Shown here: positions 1-5,379 of the stretch, one piece after another
Layout of the letters: each line of letters opens with the position of its first letter
Numbering within the stretch: the first letter of the stretch is position 1
Assembly: GCA_012522285.1 (NCBI GenBank)
Contig: JAAYKS010000130.1
Location: 1 to 5,379 of the forward strand
Source: Clostridiaceae bacterium
GTDB taxonomy: Bacteria > Bacillota > Clostridia > Saccharofermentanales > UBA5734
DNA length: 5,379 nt
Direction of reading: 5' to 3'
Program-made: the position numbers and the translations under genes
Notes under the pieces: generated by a model
Told to the model about the DNA's origin: nothing
Seen by the model: only the letters and a program-made list of their open reading frames with translations
Databases searched by the model: none

Positions 1-301
1 GCAACAGACGAACGCGCAGCGCAGGGAGTGATTCTACACCCTTCCTGGCGCGCGTGTCCAGAATGGCCTGCCCGAACGCGCGGTCATCCAAATAACCGTC
101 TTCCGCTAAATCTGAAAGAATGCGACGAATCAGCTCGTCAGGCACGCCGTCCTTTTCCAGCCGGGTTCGCACGCGTCCCGATGCTTTCTTGGAGATCCCG
201 ATAAAGCCGATCGCCGTGGCGCGGGCGTCCAGATAAGCCCTGGTCTTGCGGATCGGATCCTCGTTCGGATCAGGAATCGAGGTCCAGGATATCTTCTTCA
301 T
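1..301 (-). CDS. recX: RecX family regulatory protein, N-terminal 100 residues (3' end beyond window)
   Basis: RecX proteins bind RecA filaments and usually limit RecA activity in the cytoplasm. I translated this frame directly: it is open from an ATG at 301-299 to the window edge and gives 100 residues. After a charged leader of about 20 residues comes the tandem three-helix pattern of the family: an alanine-rich first helix (about 21-32), a helix with SGRVRTRLEKDGVPDELIRR (about 41-60), the diagnostic ILSDLAEDGYLDDRAFGQAI (61-80), and a following arginine-rich helix. Family members are usually about 150-270 residues, so roughly half or more is present. The ATG lies within the last codons of recA in the +1 frame, giving a 32-bp overlap, and no ATG, GTG or TTG occurs between it and the conserved region, which supports this start. 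A weak GGAAG at 312-308 sits 6 nt upstream. Expression is probably coupled to recA and controlled by the same SOS promoter. The family call is confident; the start is somewhat less so. Confidence 0.9.
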   Translation of the reverse strand, partial: MKKISWTSIPDPNEDPIRKTRAYLDARATAIGFIGISKKASGRVRTRLEKDGVPDELIRRILSDLAEDGYLDDRAFGQAILDTRARKGVESLPALRVRLL

Positions 302-1385
302 CGTCGTCTTCCGGGGAGACGGCTCCGGCTTCCGCGTGGGAAGCGCTGCCGACTGTCGTTTCTCGCACCGCGGCCTCGACTTCATCACAGATCTCCGGGT
401 TCTGTTTCAGGAACGTGCGAGCATTGTCCCTGCCCTGTCCGATCCGCTGTCCCTTGTAGGAAAACCAGGATCCGCTCCGGTCGATGATATTCATGAGGAC
501 CGCGAGATCCAGCACACAACCTTCGTTGGAGATGCCTTCCCCGTAGATCAGGTCGAACTCCGCTTCTTTAAACGGCGGTGCCACTTTGTTCTTGACCACC
601 TTGACCCGGGTGCGGGAACCGATGATGTCCGTCCCGTTGCGGAGCGTCTCGATCTTGCGAACATCGAGTCGGACCGAGGAATAGAACTTGAGCGCGCGGC
701 CGCCGGTGGTGGTCTCCGGGTTGCCGAACATGATGCCAACCTTTTCACGCAGCTGGTTGATGAAGATGGCGATCGTGCTCGACTTGCTGATCACGCCCGC
801 GAGTTTGCGGAGCGCTTGTGACATCAGCCGCGCCTGCAGGCCGACGTGGGAATCCCCCATCTCGCCGTCGATCTCGGCCTTGGGAACCAGGGCCGCCACC
901 GAGTCAATGACGATCACGTCGACGGCGCCGCTTCGCACCAGCGCTTCGGTGATCTCCAGCGCCTGCTCGCCGGTGTCCGGCTGCGAGACGATCAGGTTGT
1001 CGATGTCGACTCCGAGACGGTTGGCATAGGAAGGATCCAATGCGTGCTCGGCGTCGATGAATGCCGCCGTGCCGCCCGCCTTTTGCGCCTCTGCCACGAT
1101 ATGCAGGGCAACCGTTGTCTTGCCGGATGCCTCGGGACCGTAGATCTCGACGATACGGCCGCGCGGCACTCCGCCGATCCCCAGGGCGATATCCAGCGAA
1201 AGCGCGCCGGTCGGGATGGCGTCCACTGTCATGTCCGGGCGTTCTCCCAGTTTCATTGCAGCTCCTTTGCCAAATTGCTTTTCAATCTGCCCGAGGGCGA
1301 TCTCGAGGGCGCGCGAACGCTCATCGGCCCCCTTCTGGGTCACTGTCGTAGACGATTTTCCCGGGGCTTTTGCCGCTCTGGCCAT
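270..1385 (-). CDS. recA: RecA recombinase / SOS co-protease
   Basis: RecA is the DNA-dependent ATPase that forms filaments on single-stranded DNA, drives homologous strand exchange and triggers LexA self-cleavage. The product is 371 residues, a normal length. The N-terminal oligomerisation helix leads into the core with EKQFGKGAAMKLGE. Walker A is GPEASGKT at 83-90 (K89), the catalytic glutamate is E113 in DAEHALDP, and the Walker B aspartate is D161 in VIVIDSVAAL. DNA loop L1 is at EIDGEMGDSHVGL (171-183), the sensor glutamine is Q211 in FINQLR, and loop L2 is FGNPETTTGGRALKFYSS (220-237). The C-terminus is strongly acidic (EDDDEED), as expected for the autoregulatory tail. All key residues look intact. 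I chose the ATG at 1385 rather than an in-frame TTG at 1400, because the TTG overlaps the GGAGGG ribosome binding site, which is spaced 7 nt from the ATG. The gene has its own promoter with an SOS box and is followed by overlapping recX. Confidence 0.98.
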   Translation of the reverse strand: MARAAKAPGKSSTTVTQKGADERSRALEIALGQIEKQFGKGAAMKLGERPDMTVDAIPTGALSLDIALGIGGVPRGRIVEIYGPEASGKTTVALHIVAEAQKAGGTAAFIDAEHALDPSYANRLGVDIDNLIVSQPDTGEQALEITEALVRSGAVDVIVIDSVAALVPKAEIDGEMGDSHVGLQARLMSQALRKLAGVISKSSTIAIFINQLREKVGIMFGNPETTTGGRALKFYSSVRLDVRKIETLRNGTDIIGSRTRVKVVKNKVAPPFKEAEFDLIYGEGISNEGCVLDLAVLMNIIDRSGSWFSYKGQRIGQGRDNARTFLKQNPEICDEVEAAVRETTVGSASHAEAGAVSPEDDDEEDILDLDS

Positions 1386-1392
1386 GTTCGAA

Positions 1393-1398
1393 CCCTCC
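1393..1398 (-). promoter_or_regulatory. recA ribosome binding site that decides the start
   Basis: On the minus strand GGAGGG occupies 1398-1393 and stands 7 nt before the ATG at 1385-1383. The upstream in-frame TTG at 1400-1398 overlaps this site and so cannot use it, which argues for the ATG start. Confidence 0.88.
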
Positions 1399-1412
1399 AA
1401 ATGTGCAATAGT

Positions 1413-1426
1413 AGAACAATCGTTCT
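1413..1426 (-). promoter_or_regulatory. LexA operator (SOS/Cheo-type box) of recA
   Basis: The minus strand reads AGAACGATTGTTCT, a palindrome with GAAC and GTTC half-sites separated by 4 bp. This matches the Gram-positive LexA (DinR) box core GAAC-N4-GTTC, with A and T flanks extending the symmetry by one base pair on each side. It begins at the predicted transcription start (about 1426), just downstream of the -10 element, where bound LexA would block initiation. No lexA gene is in the window, so the repressor is inferred from knowledge of the regulon. Confidence 0.9.
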
Positions 1427-1432
1427 GTATGG

Positions 1433-1461
1433 ATTATACGGTTAACCTCGGCGTACGTCAA
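1433..1461 (-). promoter_or_regulatory. Vegetative sigma-factor promoter of recA-recX
   Basis: On the minus strand TTGACG (1461-1456) is the -35 element and TATAAT (1438-1433) a perfect -10 element, separated by exactly 17 bp. This is near-consensus for the housekeeping sigma factor (SigA/sigma-70). The predicted start is an A near 1426, giving a 5' leader of about 41 nt before the recA ATG. The promoter lies between the murJ terminator and recA, so recA-recX can be transcribed independently of the upstream genes. Such a strong core promoter fits a gene held down by LexA and released on damage. Confidence 0.9.
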
Positions 1462-1487
1462 CCAAAAGAAACCAGTCAAAAACCGAC

Positions 1488-1505
1488 AAAAACCGGTCCG
1501 GTTTT
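1488..1505 (-). terminator. Probable intrinsic terminator after murJ
   Basis: Directly after the murJ stop codon (TAG, 1508-1506) the minus strand reads AAAACCGGACCGGTTTTT: an inverted repeat with arms AAAACCG and CGGTTTT around a 3-nt loop, running into five Ts. A second T-run follows after GTCGG. The stem has few GC pairs, so termination could be partial. The arm symmetry means it could also form in a plus-strand transcript, but no plus-strand gene needs it. It sits just upstream of the recA promoter and would insulate recA from murJ transcription. Confidence 0.65.
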
Positions 1506-3182
1506 CTAGTGGCCGTCGTGGTTGTCGTCCGACTCATCCGGGGGCTGCGCACCGCCCGCCCCGTCTGTATCCGGCCTTGCCTTGTGCACTACACGGCGGA
1601 CCAGGGATCCCACGCGCTCCGCATACAAGGCGGCTTCCGGAACACGCAGGCTGTGCGCTGCCAGATAGAACACCGCAATGCCCGCCAACGCCCGGAACGC
1701 GAGCCAGATGAGTTCCAGCCCCTTGTTCCCCTCCCCGTCATACAGGATGCCCAACGCGGTCACCGTCAGTACGGATGCCACCCCGCACAGCACCATCTGG
1801 AGAGGAAACCGACGCCCGACGCTGCGGGGAGAAAAGCCGGGAAACCGTTTCCGGAACAAATAGATGATCAGTACCGCGGAGCTCAGCCCCGACAACAGGA
1901 ACGCGAGCGACATCGCCCACGGCCCCACCCCGGGGATGGAAGTGAGGATCAAGCTGAACAGAAAGTTCCCGAACAGCGACACCGCGCCTCCATAGAGCGG
2001 GATTTTCGTGTTGCCCGCCGCAAAGCATGCGATGCCGAACAAAAAAACCAGTGTCTGTACCAGGATGGAAAAACAATAGAAAATCAAAATCGAAGAGGTG
2101 TTGGACAACAGAGACTCGGGATAGGTGGAGCCCCAGGAAAAGACCGCTCGCACAAAGTCCCGCCGCATCGCCAACATCAGAAAGGCGGTCGGAACGATCA
2201 GAAACATCGCGTTGCGCAGCCCGTTGTCGAACAACCTGCGGAATCGCTGCGGGCTGCTGGCACTTGCCATGCCCGACAGGTTGGGCAACAGGACATTCCC
2301 GATCGATACAGCCAGGATGCCATAGGGAAGCTGCCAGAGCGTGGAGGCATTGCGCAAGGCGGTCACCAGCCCGTCGGCTGTGAAGGACCGGTTGATAAAG
2401 GCACTGAGCACGATGACGTTGAGCTGCACGATCGAGGCGGCCAGCATGGTCGGCAGCGCCAGACGGAGCAGCCGGCGAAAGCCCGGATCGCGCACGTCAA
2501 AAGAAAAGCGGTAAAACCGGTGGAAGACGTTCCGCGCAAGATAGAACTGCAGCAGAAAAAAGACACAGGCGGACAACATGATCCCCGCCGCCACGCGGAC
2601 GGCACCGCCGGCGGTCTTGTCCCCCAATAGCAGCATGCTCACCACCACGCCCGCGTTGTAGACAACCGGGCCAAACGCGGTCCGTTCAAAACGCCGATAG
2701 GCGTTGAGGATCCCGATGCACAATGCGGCGAGCATCATGAACAGCACCTGGGGGAAAAGCGTACGAGACACCGAGATGGCGACGGCGACGGTTTCGGGAG
2801 AGCGCGAGGAATACAGCGCGGGAATGAGGATTGGCGCCGCGACCTGTCCGACCAGGATCAACACCAGCATGGTCAGCGCAGCGACATTCAGAAAGATACT
2901 GACTGCCCGCCATCCCGACCGCTGGGTCCGTTTCTCGATCGCGCCTGCCAGCGTCGGTGTGATGGCCGCCTGGATCGCCCCGCCGATGAGCAGTTCGTAC
3001 AGCAGATCCGGAATCTGGAATCCCAGAATAAATCCATCTGAAACCGGGGTCCCCTGCCCGACGCGGTACAGCAGCAGGATCTCCCGCAGCTGACCCAGCA
3101 ATTTGCTGCAGATCAGCGCAAACATCATCAGCATAGCGGACGACGTCATGGAAAGCCTGCGCTGTCGCTCGAGAGGTATCAT
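1506..3182 (-). CDS. murJ: MurJ/MviN-family lipid flippase (divergent)
   Basis: MurJ is the inner-membrane transporter of the MOP exporter superfamily that flips lipid II, the peptidoglycan precursor, to the outer face. The product is 558 residues, close to the family norm of about 500-550, with many hydrophobic segments from about residue 12 to 510, consistent with around 14 helices. Family features include CSKLLGQLREILL (25-37) for TM1, IPDLLYELLIGGAI (57-70) for TM2, FPQVLFMMLAALCIGILNAYRRF (split across 143-165), and LWQLPYGILAVSIGNVLLPNL (282-302). Several charged cavity residues of E. coli MurJ are replaced (see findings), so it may be a lineage variant or act on another lipid-linked sugar. 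The tail (about 530-558) is hydrophilic and rich in D, G and H. The ATG at 3182 was chosen because it overlaps the cinA stop as ATGA, has GGAGGAG 9 nt upstream, and immediately precedes the first membrane segment; the open frame up to 3401 is only overlap with cinA. M12 is a less likely alternative start. Confidence 0.9.
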   Translation of the reverse strand: MIPLERQRRLSMTSSAMLMMFALICSKLLGQLREILLLYRVGQGTPVSDGFILGFQIPDLLYELLIGGAIQAAITPTLAGAIEKRTQRSGWRAVSIFLNVAALTMLVLILVGQVAAPILIPALYSSRSPETVAVAISVSRTLFPQVLFMMLAALCIGILNAYRRFERTAFGPVVYNAGVVVSMLLLGDKTAGGAVRVAAGIMLSACVFFLLQFYLARNVFHRFYRFSFDVRDPGFRRLLRLALPTMLAASIVQLNVIVLSAFINRSFTADGLVTALRNASTLWQLPYGILAVSIGNVLLPNLSGMASASSPQRFRRLFDNGLRNAMFLIVPTAFLMLAMRRDFVRAVFSWGSTYPESLLSNTSSILIFYCFSILVQTLVFLFGIACFAAGNTKIPLYGGAVSLFGNFLFSLILTSIPGVGPWAMSLAFLLSGLSSAVLIIYLFRKRFPGFSPRSVGRRFPLQMVLCGVASVLTVTALGILYDGEGNKGLELIWLAFRALAGIAVFYLAAHSLRVPEAALYAERVGSLVRRVVHKARPDTDGAGGAQPPDESDDNHDGH

Positions 3183-4435
3183 CCGAGTATTCTCCTCCGC
3201 AGCAGGTCGAAGGCATTGAGCGCTGCGACCCCCCGTACCCGGGCCCTGTTGCCGTTGATGCGCATGACGCGGGTTTCGCACCCGTTGGCGTCCGACACCG
3301 CGAGGTGTACCAGTCCGACCGGCTTTTCCGGTGTCCCGCCGTCCGGTCCGGCAATCCCGGTGATTCCCACGGCATAATCGGTCCCGAACAGGAGGCGGCA
3401 CCCGTCCGCCATGGCGATCGCACAGGCTTCGCTGACCGCCCCTTCCCGTTCCAGCAGCTCGGCGGGCACGCCCAGCATCTCCCGCTTGACTTCATTTGCG
3501 TAAGCCACCAGCCCGCCCGTCAGGAATCGGGATGCGCCCGGGATTTCGCCGAGCATGGATTGTGCGAGGCCTGCGGTACAGGATTCCGCCATTGAAAGGG
3601 TCGCGTGGCGTTCCACAAGCAGGTCGGCGACCACCTCGTGCATTTTTCGCTCGCCCACTTCGTAGATGTACTCCCCCGCCCGTTTTGTCACTTCCTCCAG
3701 CAGCGGACCGGTGTTGTCCGGGTCGTCATGACTCTGCGCGAGCTGGGTGATGCGGAACATGACTTCGCCTTCTCCCGCATAGGGGGCGATGGTCGGGTTG
3801 GTCTGGCTGTCGATCAGGTCCTTCAGCACGGTCTCGGCTTTGGATTCGCCGATGCCGATCATCCGGACAAAGGTGTTACGCAAAATCCGGGAGGTCCGTT
3901 GCACGAGATAGGGTTTGACCTGCTCCAGAAACATCGGACGCAGTTCGGACGGAGGCCCGGGCAGCAGGATCAGGGTTTTGTCCGCCCCGTCCTGTTCAAA
4001 TTCGATAATGCACCCCGGAGCGGTGCCGTTCCGGTTGGGAAGGACGATGGACTGGTCCGGCAGCATCGCCTGCTTGAGGTTGTTGTCGGTCATCTCCCGT
4101 CCCATGCGGGTAAAGATCTCCAGGATGGCCTGCCTGCTGGGCTCGTGCAGCGTCAGGTTGCGGTCCGCGGCCCGGGCAGCCACTGCCATGGTGATGTCGT
4201 CGGCGGTCGGCCCCAGCCCTCCGGTCAAAAAGACGCAATCGGATCTTGTGGACGCACTGCGGATTGCGGCAAGCAGCCGGTCCGGATTGTCGCCTACGAC
4301 GGTCTGGTAGTAGGAATTGATCCCCATGAGGGACAATTGCCGCGCGACAAAGTGGGAATTGGTGTTGAGGGTATGGCCGATCAGCAGTTCCGTGCCGACA
4401 CAGATCGTTTCAGCGGTCTGAATGGGTGCTCGCAT
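3179..4435 (-). CDS. cinA: CinA-family protein: N-terminal COG1058 domain and C-terminal NMN amidohydrolase (PncC) domain
   Basis: Full-length two-domain CinA, 418 residues, typical of the family. The N-terminal molybdopterin-binding-like domain (about 7-175) shows CVGTELLIGHTLNTN (12-26), the nucleotide-loop motif TGGLGPTADD (71-80), and LLPGPPSE (157-164). In characterised relatives this domain hydrolyses ADP-ribose. A linker domain (about 185-260) leads to the PncC domain (about 265-416) with MAESCTAG (282-289, nucleophile candidate S285), GGLVAYANEVK (307-317) and VGITGIAGPDGG (356-367). PncC deamidates nicotinamide mononucleotide to nicotinate mononucleotide in pyridine nucleotide salvage. 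Motifs look intact in both domains, so both activities are plausible. The ATG at 4435 has AAAGGAG 7 nt upstream. The gene overlaps murJ by 4 bp and lies 74 bp after the ygiQ-like gene. In several Gram-positive bacteria cinA is adjacent to recA; here murJ and a promoter separate them. A specific competence role cannot be read from the sequence. Confidence 0.95.
   Translation of the reverse strand: MRAPIQTAETICVGTELLIGHTLNTNSHFVARQLSLMGINSYYQTVVGDNPDRLLAAIRSASTRSDCVFLTGGLGPTADDITMAVAARAADRNLTLHEPSRQAILEIFTRMGREMTDNNLKQAMLPDQSIVLPNRNGTAPGCIIEFEQDGADKTLILLPGPPSELRPMFLEQVKPYLVQRTSRILRNTFVRMIGIGESKAETVLKDLIDSQTNPTIAPYAGEGEVMFRITQLAQSHDDPDNTGPLLEEVTKRAGEYIYEVGERKMHEVVADLLVERHATLSMAESCTAGLAQSMLGEIPGASRFLTGGLVAYANEVKREMLGVPAELLEREGAVSEACAIAMADGCRLLFGTDYAVGITGIAGPDGGTPEKPVGLVHLAVSDANGCETRVMRINGNRARVRGVAALNAFDLLRRRILG
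3192..3198 (-). promoter_or_regulatory. murJ ribosome binding site inside the end of cinA
   Basis: GGAGGAG on the minus strand (3198-3192) lies within the arginine codons near the end of cinA, 9 nt before the murJ ATG at 3182. With the ATGA stop/start overlap it indicates translational coupling of murJ to cinA, and it fixes the murJ start. Confidence 0.85.
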
Positions 4436-4442
4436 AGAGATT

Positions 4443-4449
4443 CTCCTTT
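4443..4449 (-). promoter_or_regulatory. cinA ribosome binding site
   Basis: AAAGGAG on the minus strand (4449-4443) stands 7 nt before the cinA ATG at 4435-4433. It is a strong Shine-Dalgarno match and supports that start. Confidence 0.85.
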
Positions 4450-4481
4450 ATGGTACGCAATCGGAGGGTCAGACATATGTA

Positions 4482-4494
4482 GCCGGAAGCCGGC
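4482..4494 (-). other. Small GC hairpin between the ygiQ-like gene and cinA
   Basis: The 74-bp gap 4509-4436 contains the minus-strand sequence GCCGGCTTCCGGC, a 5-bp GC stem with a 3-nt loop. No T-run follows, so it is not a standard intrinsic terminator. No good promoter is visible in the gap either (best candidate -10 is TACATA, a poor match). The simplest reading is read-through from the ygiQ-like gene into cinA, with the hairpin possibly protecting an mRNA end or having no role. Confidence 0.3.
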
Positions 4495-4509
4495 AGAATC
4501 GTCACCGGT

Positions 4510-5379
4510 TTATCCGGATCCGGTCTTCCGATGGATCGGCCGGATCAGACAGGTGGGGCCAAATCCGATCAAATCGGTGCGCCCCAGGATGCGCAGCGCC
4601 TTTTCGACCAGCGGACGGGACCGCGGGGCGGAGTATTGGAGCAGCGCTCGCTGCATGGCTTTTTCTTCACCGGTCGGCACATGCACGGGCTGCATGGTAA
4701 ACGGGTCGAGACCCGTATGGTACATGGTGGTCGATACGGTGCCGGGTGTGGGATAGAAATCCTGCACCTGCTCCGGCACGACCCGGTGTTTTTTGATGTA
4801 CAGCGCCAATTGCAGAGCGTCCTCCAGCGTACTTCCCGGATGGCCGGAGATCAGATAGGGTACGAGGTACTGCTCTTTCCCGATGGCACGGTTGGTGCTC
4901 TCATAAGCGTCCCGAAACCGCTCAAACGTCGCTGCCGGCGGTTTGCCCATATGCTTCAACACACGGTCGCTCACATGTTCTGGCGCCACCTTGAGCTGTC
5001 CGCTGATATGGTGGCGGCACAACTCACCCAAAAAGCCCGAACGGTCGTCCATCATCAGGTAGTCGAAACGGATGCCGGACCGGACAAACACTTTCTTGAC
5101 GCCGGGAATCGCGCGCACGTCGCGCAGCACATCCAGATAGGGGCCGTGGTCGGTCTGGAGAGCCGGACAGGGTTCGGGAAACAGACAACGCCGGTCTTTG
5201 CAGACTTCGCCCCGTTTCATTTTTTCACAGGCTGGCAGATGGAAGTTGGCGGTCGGCCCGCCCACGTCGTGAATATAGCCTTTGAAGTCGGGTGACGCGA
5301 CGATCCGTTCCGCTTCGGCCAGGATGGAGGCACGGCTGCGGTTTTGCACCACACGCCCCTGGTGGAAAGTGATCGCGCA
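4510..5379 (-). CDS. ygiQ: YgiQ-family radical SAM protein, C-terminal 289 residues (5' end beyond window)
   Basis: YgiQ proteins are large (about 600-740 residue) radical S-adenosylmethionine enzymes of unknown substrate. The frame is open to the right edge, so this is the C-terminal 40-50 percent. The first visible residues, CAITFHQGRVVQNRS, match the segment just after the radical SAM cluster motif, so this first cysteine (codon 5379-5377) should be the third ligand of CxxxCxxC; the other two lie outside. Then come DVGGPTANF (38-46), a cysteine group (C51, C60, C65, C71), LKVAPEHVSD, GKEQYLVPYLISGHPGST and QVQDFYPTPGTVSTTMYHTG, all characteristic of the family. The C-terminus (IGFGPTCLIRP) also fits, although it stops soon after, without the long basic extension of the E. 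coli protein. A GTG at 5352 is internal and not a real start, because the homology continues upstream of it. It probably shares a transcript with cinA and murJ. Confidence 0.93.
   Translation of the reverse strand, partial: CAITFHQGRVVQNRSRASILAEAERIVASPDFKGYIHDVGGPTANFHLPACEKMKRGEVCKDRRCLFPEPCPALQTDHGPYLDVLRDVRAIPGVKKVFVRSGIRFDYLMMDDRSGFLGELCRHHISGQLKVAPEHVSDRVLKHMGKPPAATFERFRDAYESTNRAIGKEQYLVPYLISGHPGSTLEDALQLALYIKKHRVVPEQVQDFYPTPGTVSTTMYHTGLDPFTMQPVHVPTGEEKAMQRALLQYSAPRSRPLVEKALRILGRTDLIGFGPTCLIRPIHRKTGSG

Noticed and set aside
1386..1400. Five-residue longer RecA starting at TTG 1400
   Set aside because: The TTG overlaps the GGAGGG ribosome binding site, and the ATG at 1385 is ideally spaced from that site.
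246..1445. Plus-strand open frames at 246-821 and 846-1445 opposite recA
   Set aside because: They are antisense shadows of a highly conserved gene, with low-complexity composition.
1509..2630. Plus-strand open frame of 373 codons opposite murJ
   Set aside because: It is a shadow of murJ in GC-rich DNA: the translation is rich in R, Q, H and G with no recognisable domain, and it lies wholly antisense to a clear gene.
3183..3401. 73-residue N-terminal extension of MurJ
   Set aside because: It is out-of-frame reading through the end of cinA, with an arginine- and proline-rich composition unlike MurJ; the ATG at 3182 has a strong ribosome binding site and the ATGA overlap.
2686..3495. Minus-strand open frame of 269 codons across the cinA/murJ junction
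   Set aside because: It is out of frame with both genes and is rich in R, S, G and P, typical of a shifted reading frame.
4436..4509. Possible independent promoter for cinA
   Set aside because: The best candidate (GTGACG, 18-bp spacer, TACATA) matches only three of six bases in the -10 element.
3605..4756. Plus-strand open frame of 383 codons opposite cinA and the end of the ygiQ-like gene
   Set aside because: It spans two well-supported genes on the other strand and has no recognisable domain or ribosome binding site.
4531..5295. Plus-strand open frame of 254 codons opposite the ygiQ-like gene
   Set aside because: It is antisense to conserved YgiQ motifs and shows no recognisable domain.

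Overview
This window is a compact stretch of bacterial core genome. All five genes lie on the minus strand. In transcription order (right to left) they are: the C-terminal part of a YgiQ-family radical SAM protein, cinA, a MurJ/MviN-family lipid flippase gene, recA, and the start of recX. The DNA is GC-rich, so the complementary strand carries many long shadow ORFs. The organism is most likely a high-GC Firmicute, for example a clostridial or oscillospiral gut lineage. The grounds are the cinA/recA/recX neighbourhood, strong purine-rich ribosome binding sites, a consensus vegetative promoter, and a Gram-positive-type LexA box (GAAC-N4-GTTC) in front of recA. The genus cannot be named from this sequence alone.

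Layout. Positions 5379-4510 hold the ygiQ-like gene, cut at its 5' end; the first residue inside the window appears to be the last cysteine of the radical SAM iron-sulfur motif. A 74-bp gap with a small GC hairpin but no convincing terminator or promoter leads to cinA (4435-3179). The cinA stop and murJ start share an ATGA (3182-3179), so these two are probably translationally coupled. murJ ends at 1506 and is followed at once by a short inverted repeat with T-runs, which probably terminates the ygiQ-cinA-murJ unit. A new transcription unit then begins: a -35 TTGACG and -10 TATAAT with a 17-bp spacer, a palindromic SOS box on the predicted transcription start, a GGAGGG ribosome binding site, recA (1385-270), and recX, which starts inside the end of recA (301) and runs off the left edge.

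How the genes work together. RecA is the recombinase and SOS co-protease, and RecX is its usual negative modulator. The LexA box makes the pair a classical SOS-inducible unit. CinA is a two-domain enzyme of pyridine nucleotide salvage; NMN, the substrate of its C-terminal domain, is a by-product of NAD-dependent DNA ligase, a plausible but unproven metabolic link to repair. MurJ-type proteins flip lipid-linked cell-wall precursors. The YgiQ-like protein is of unknown function.

Nothing here looks like a new defence system, mobile element, CRISPR array or RNA gene. The points most worth a second look are the well-formed SOS promoter, the loss in the MurJ homologue of several charged residues important in E. 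coli MurJ, and the recA/recX overlap.
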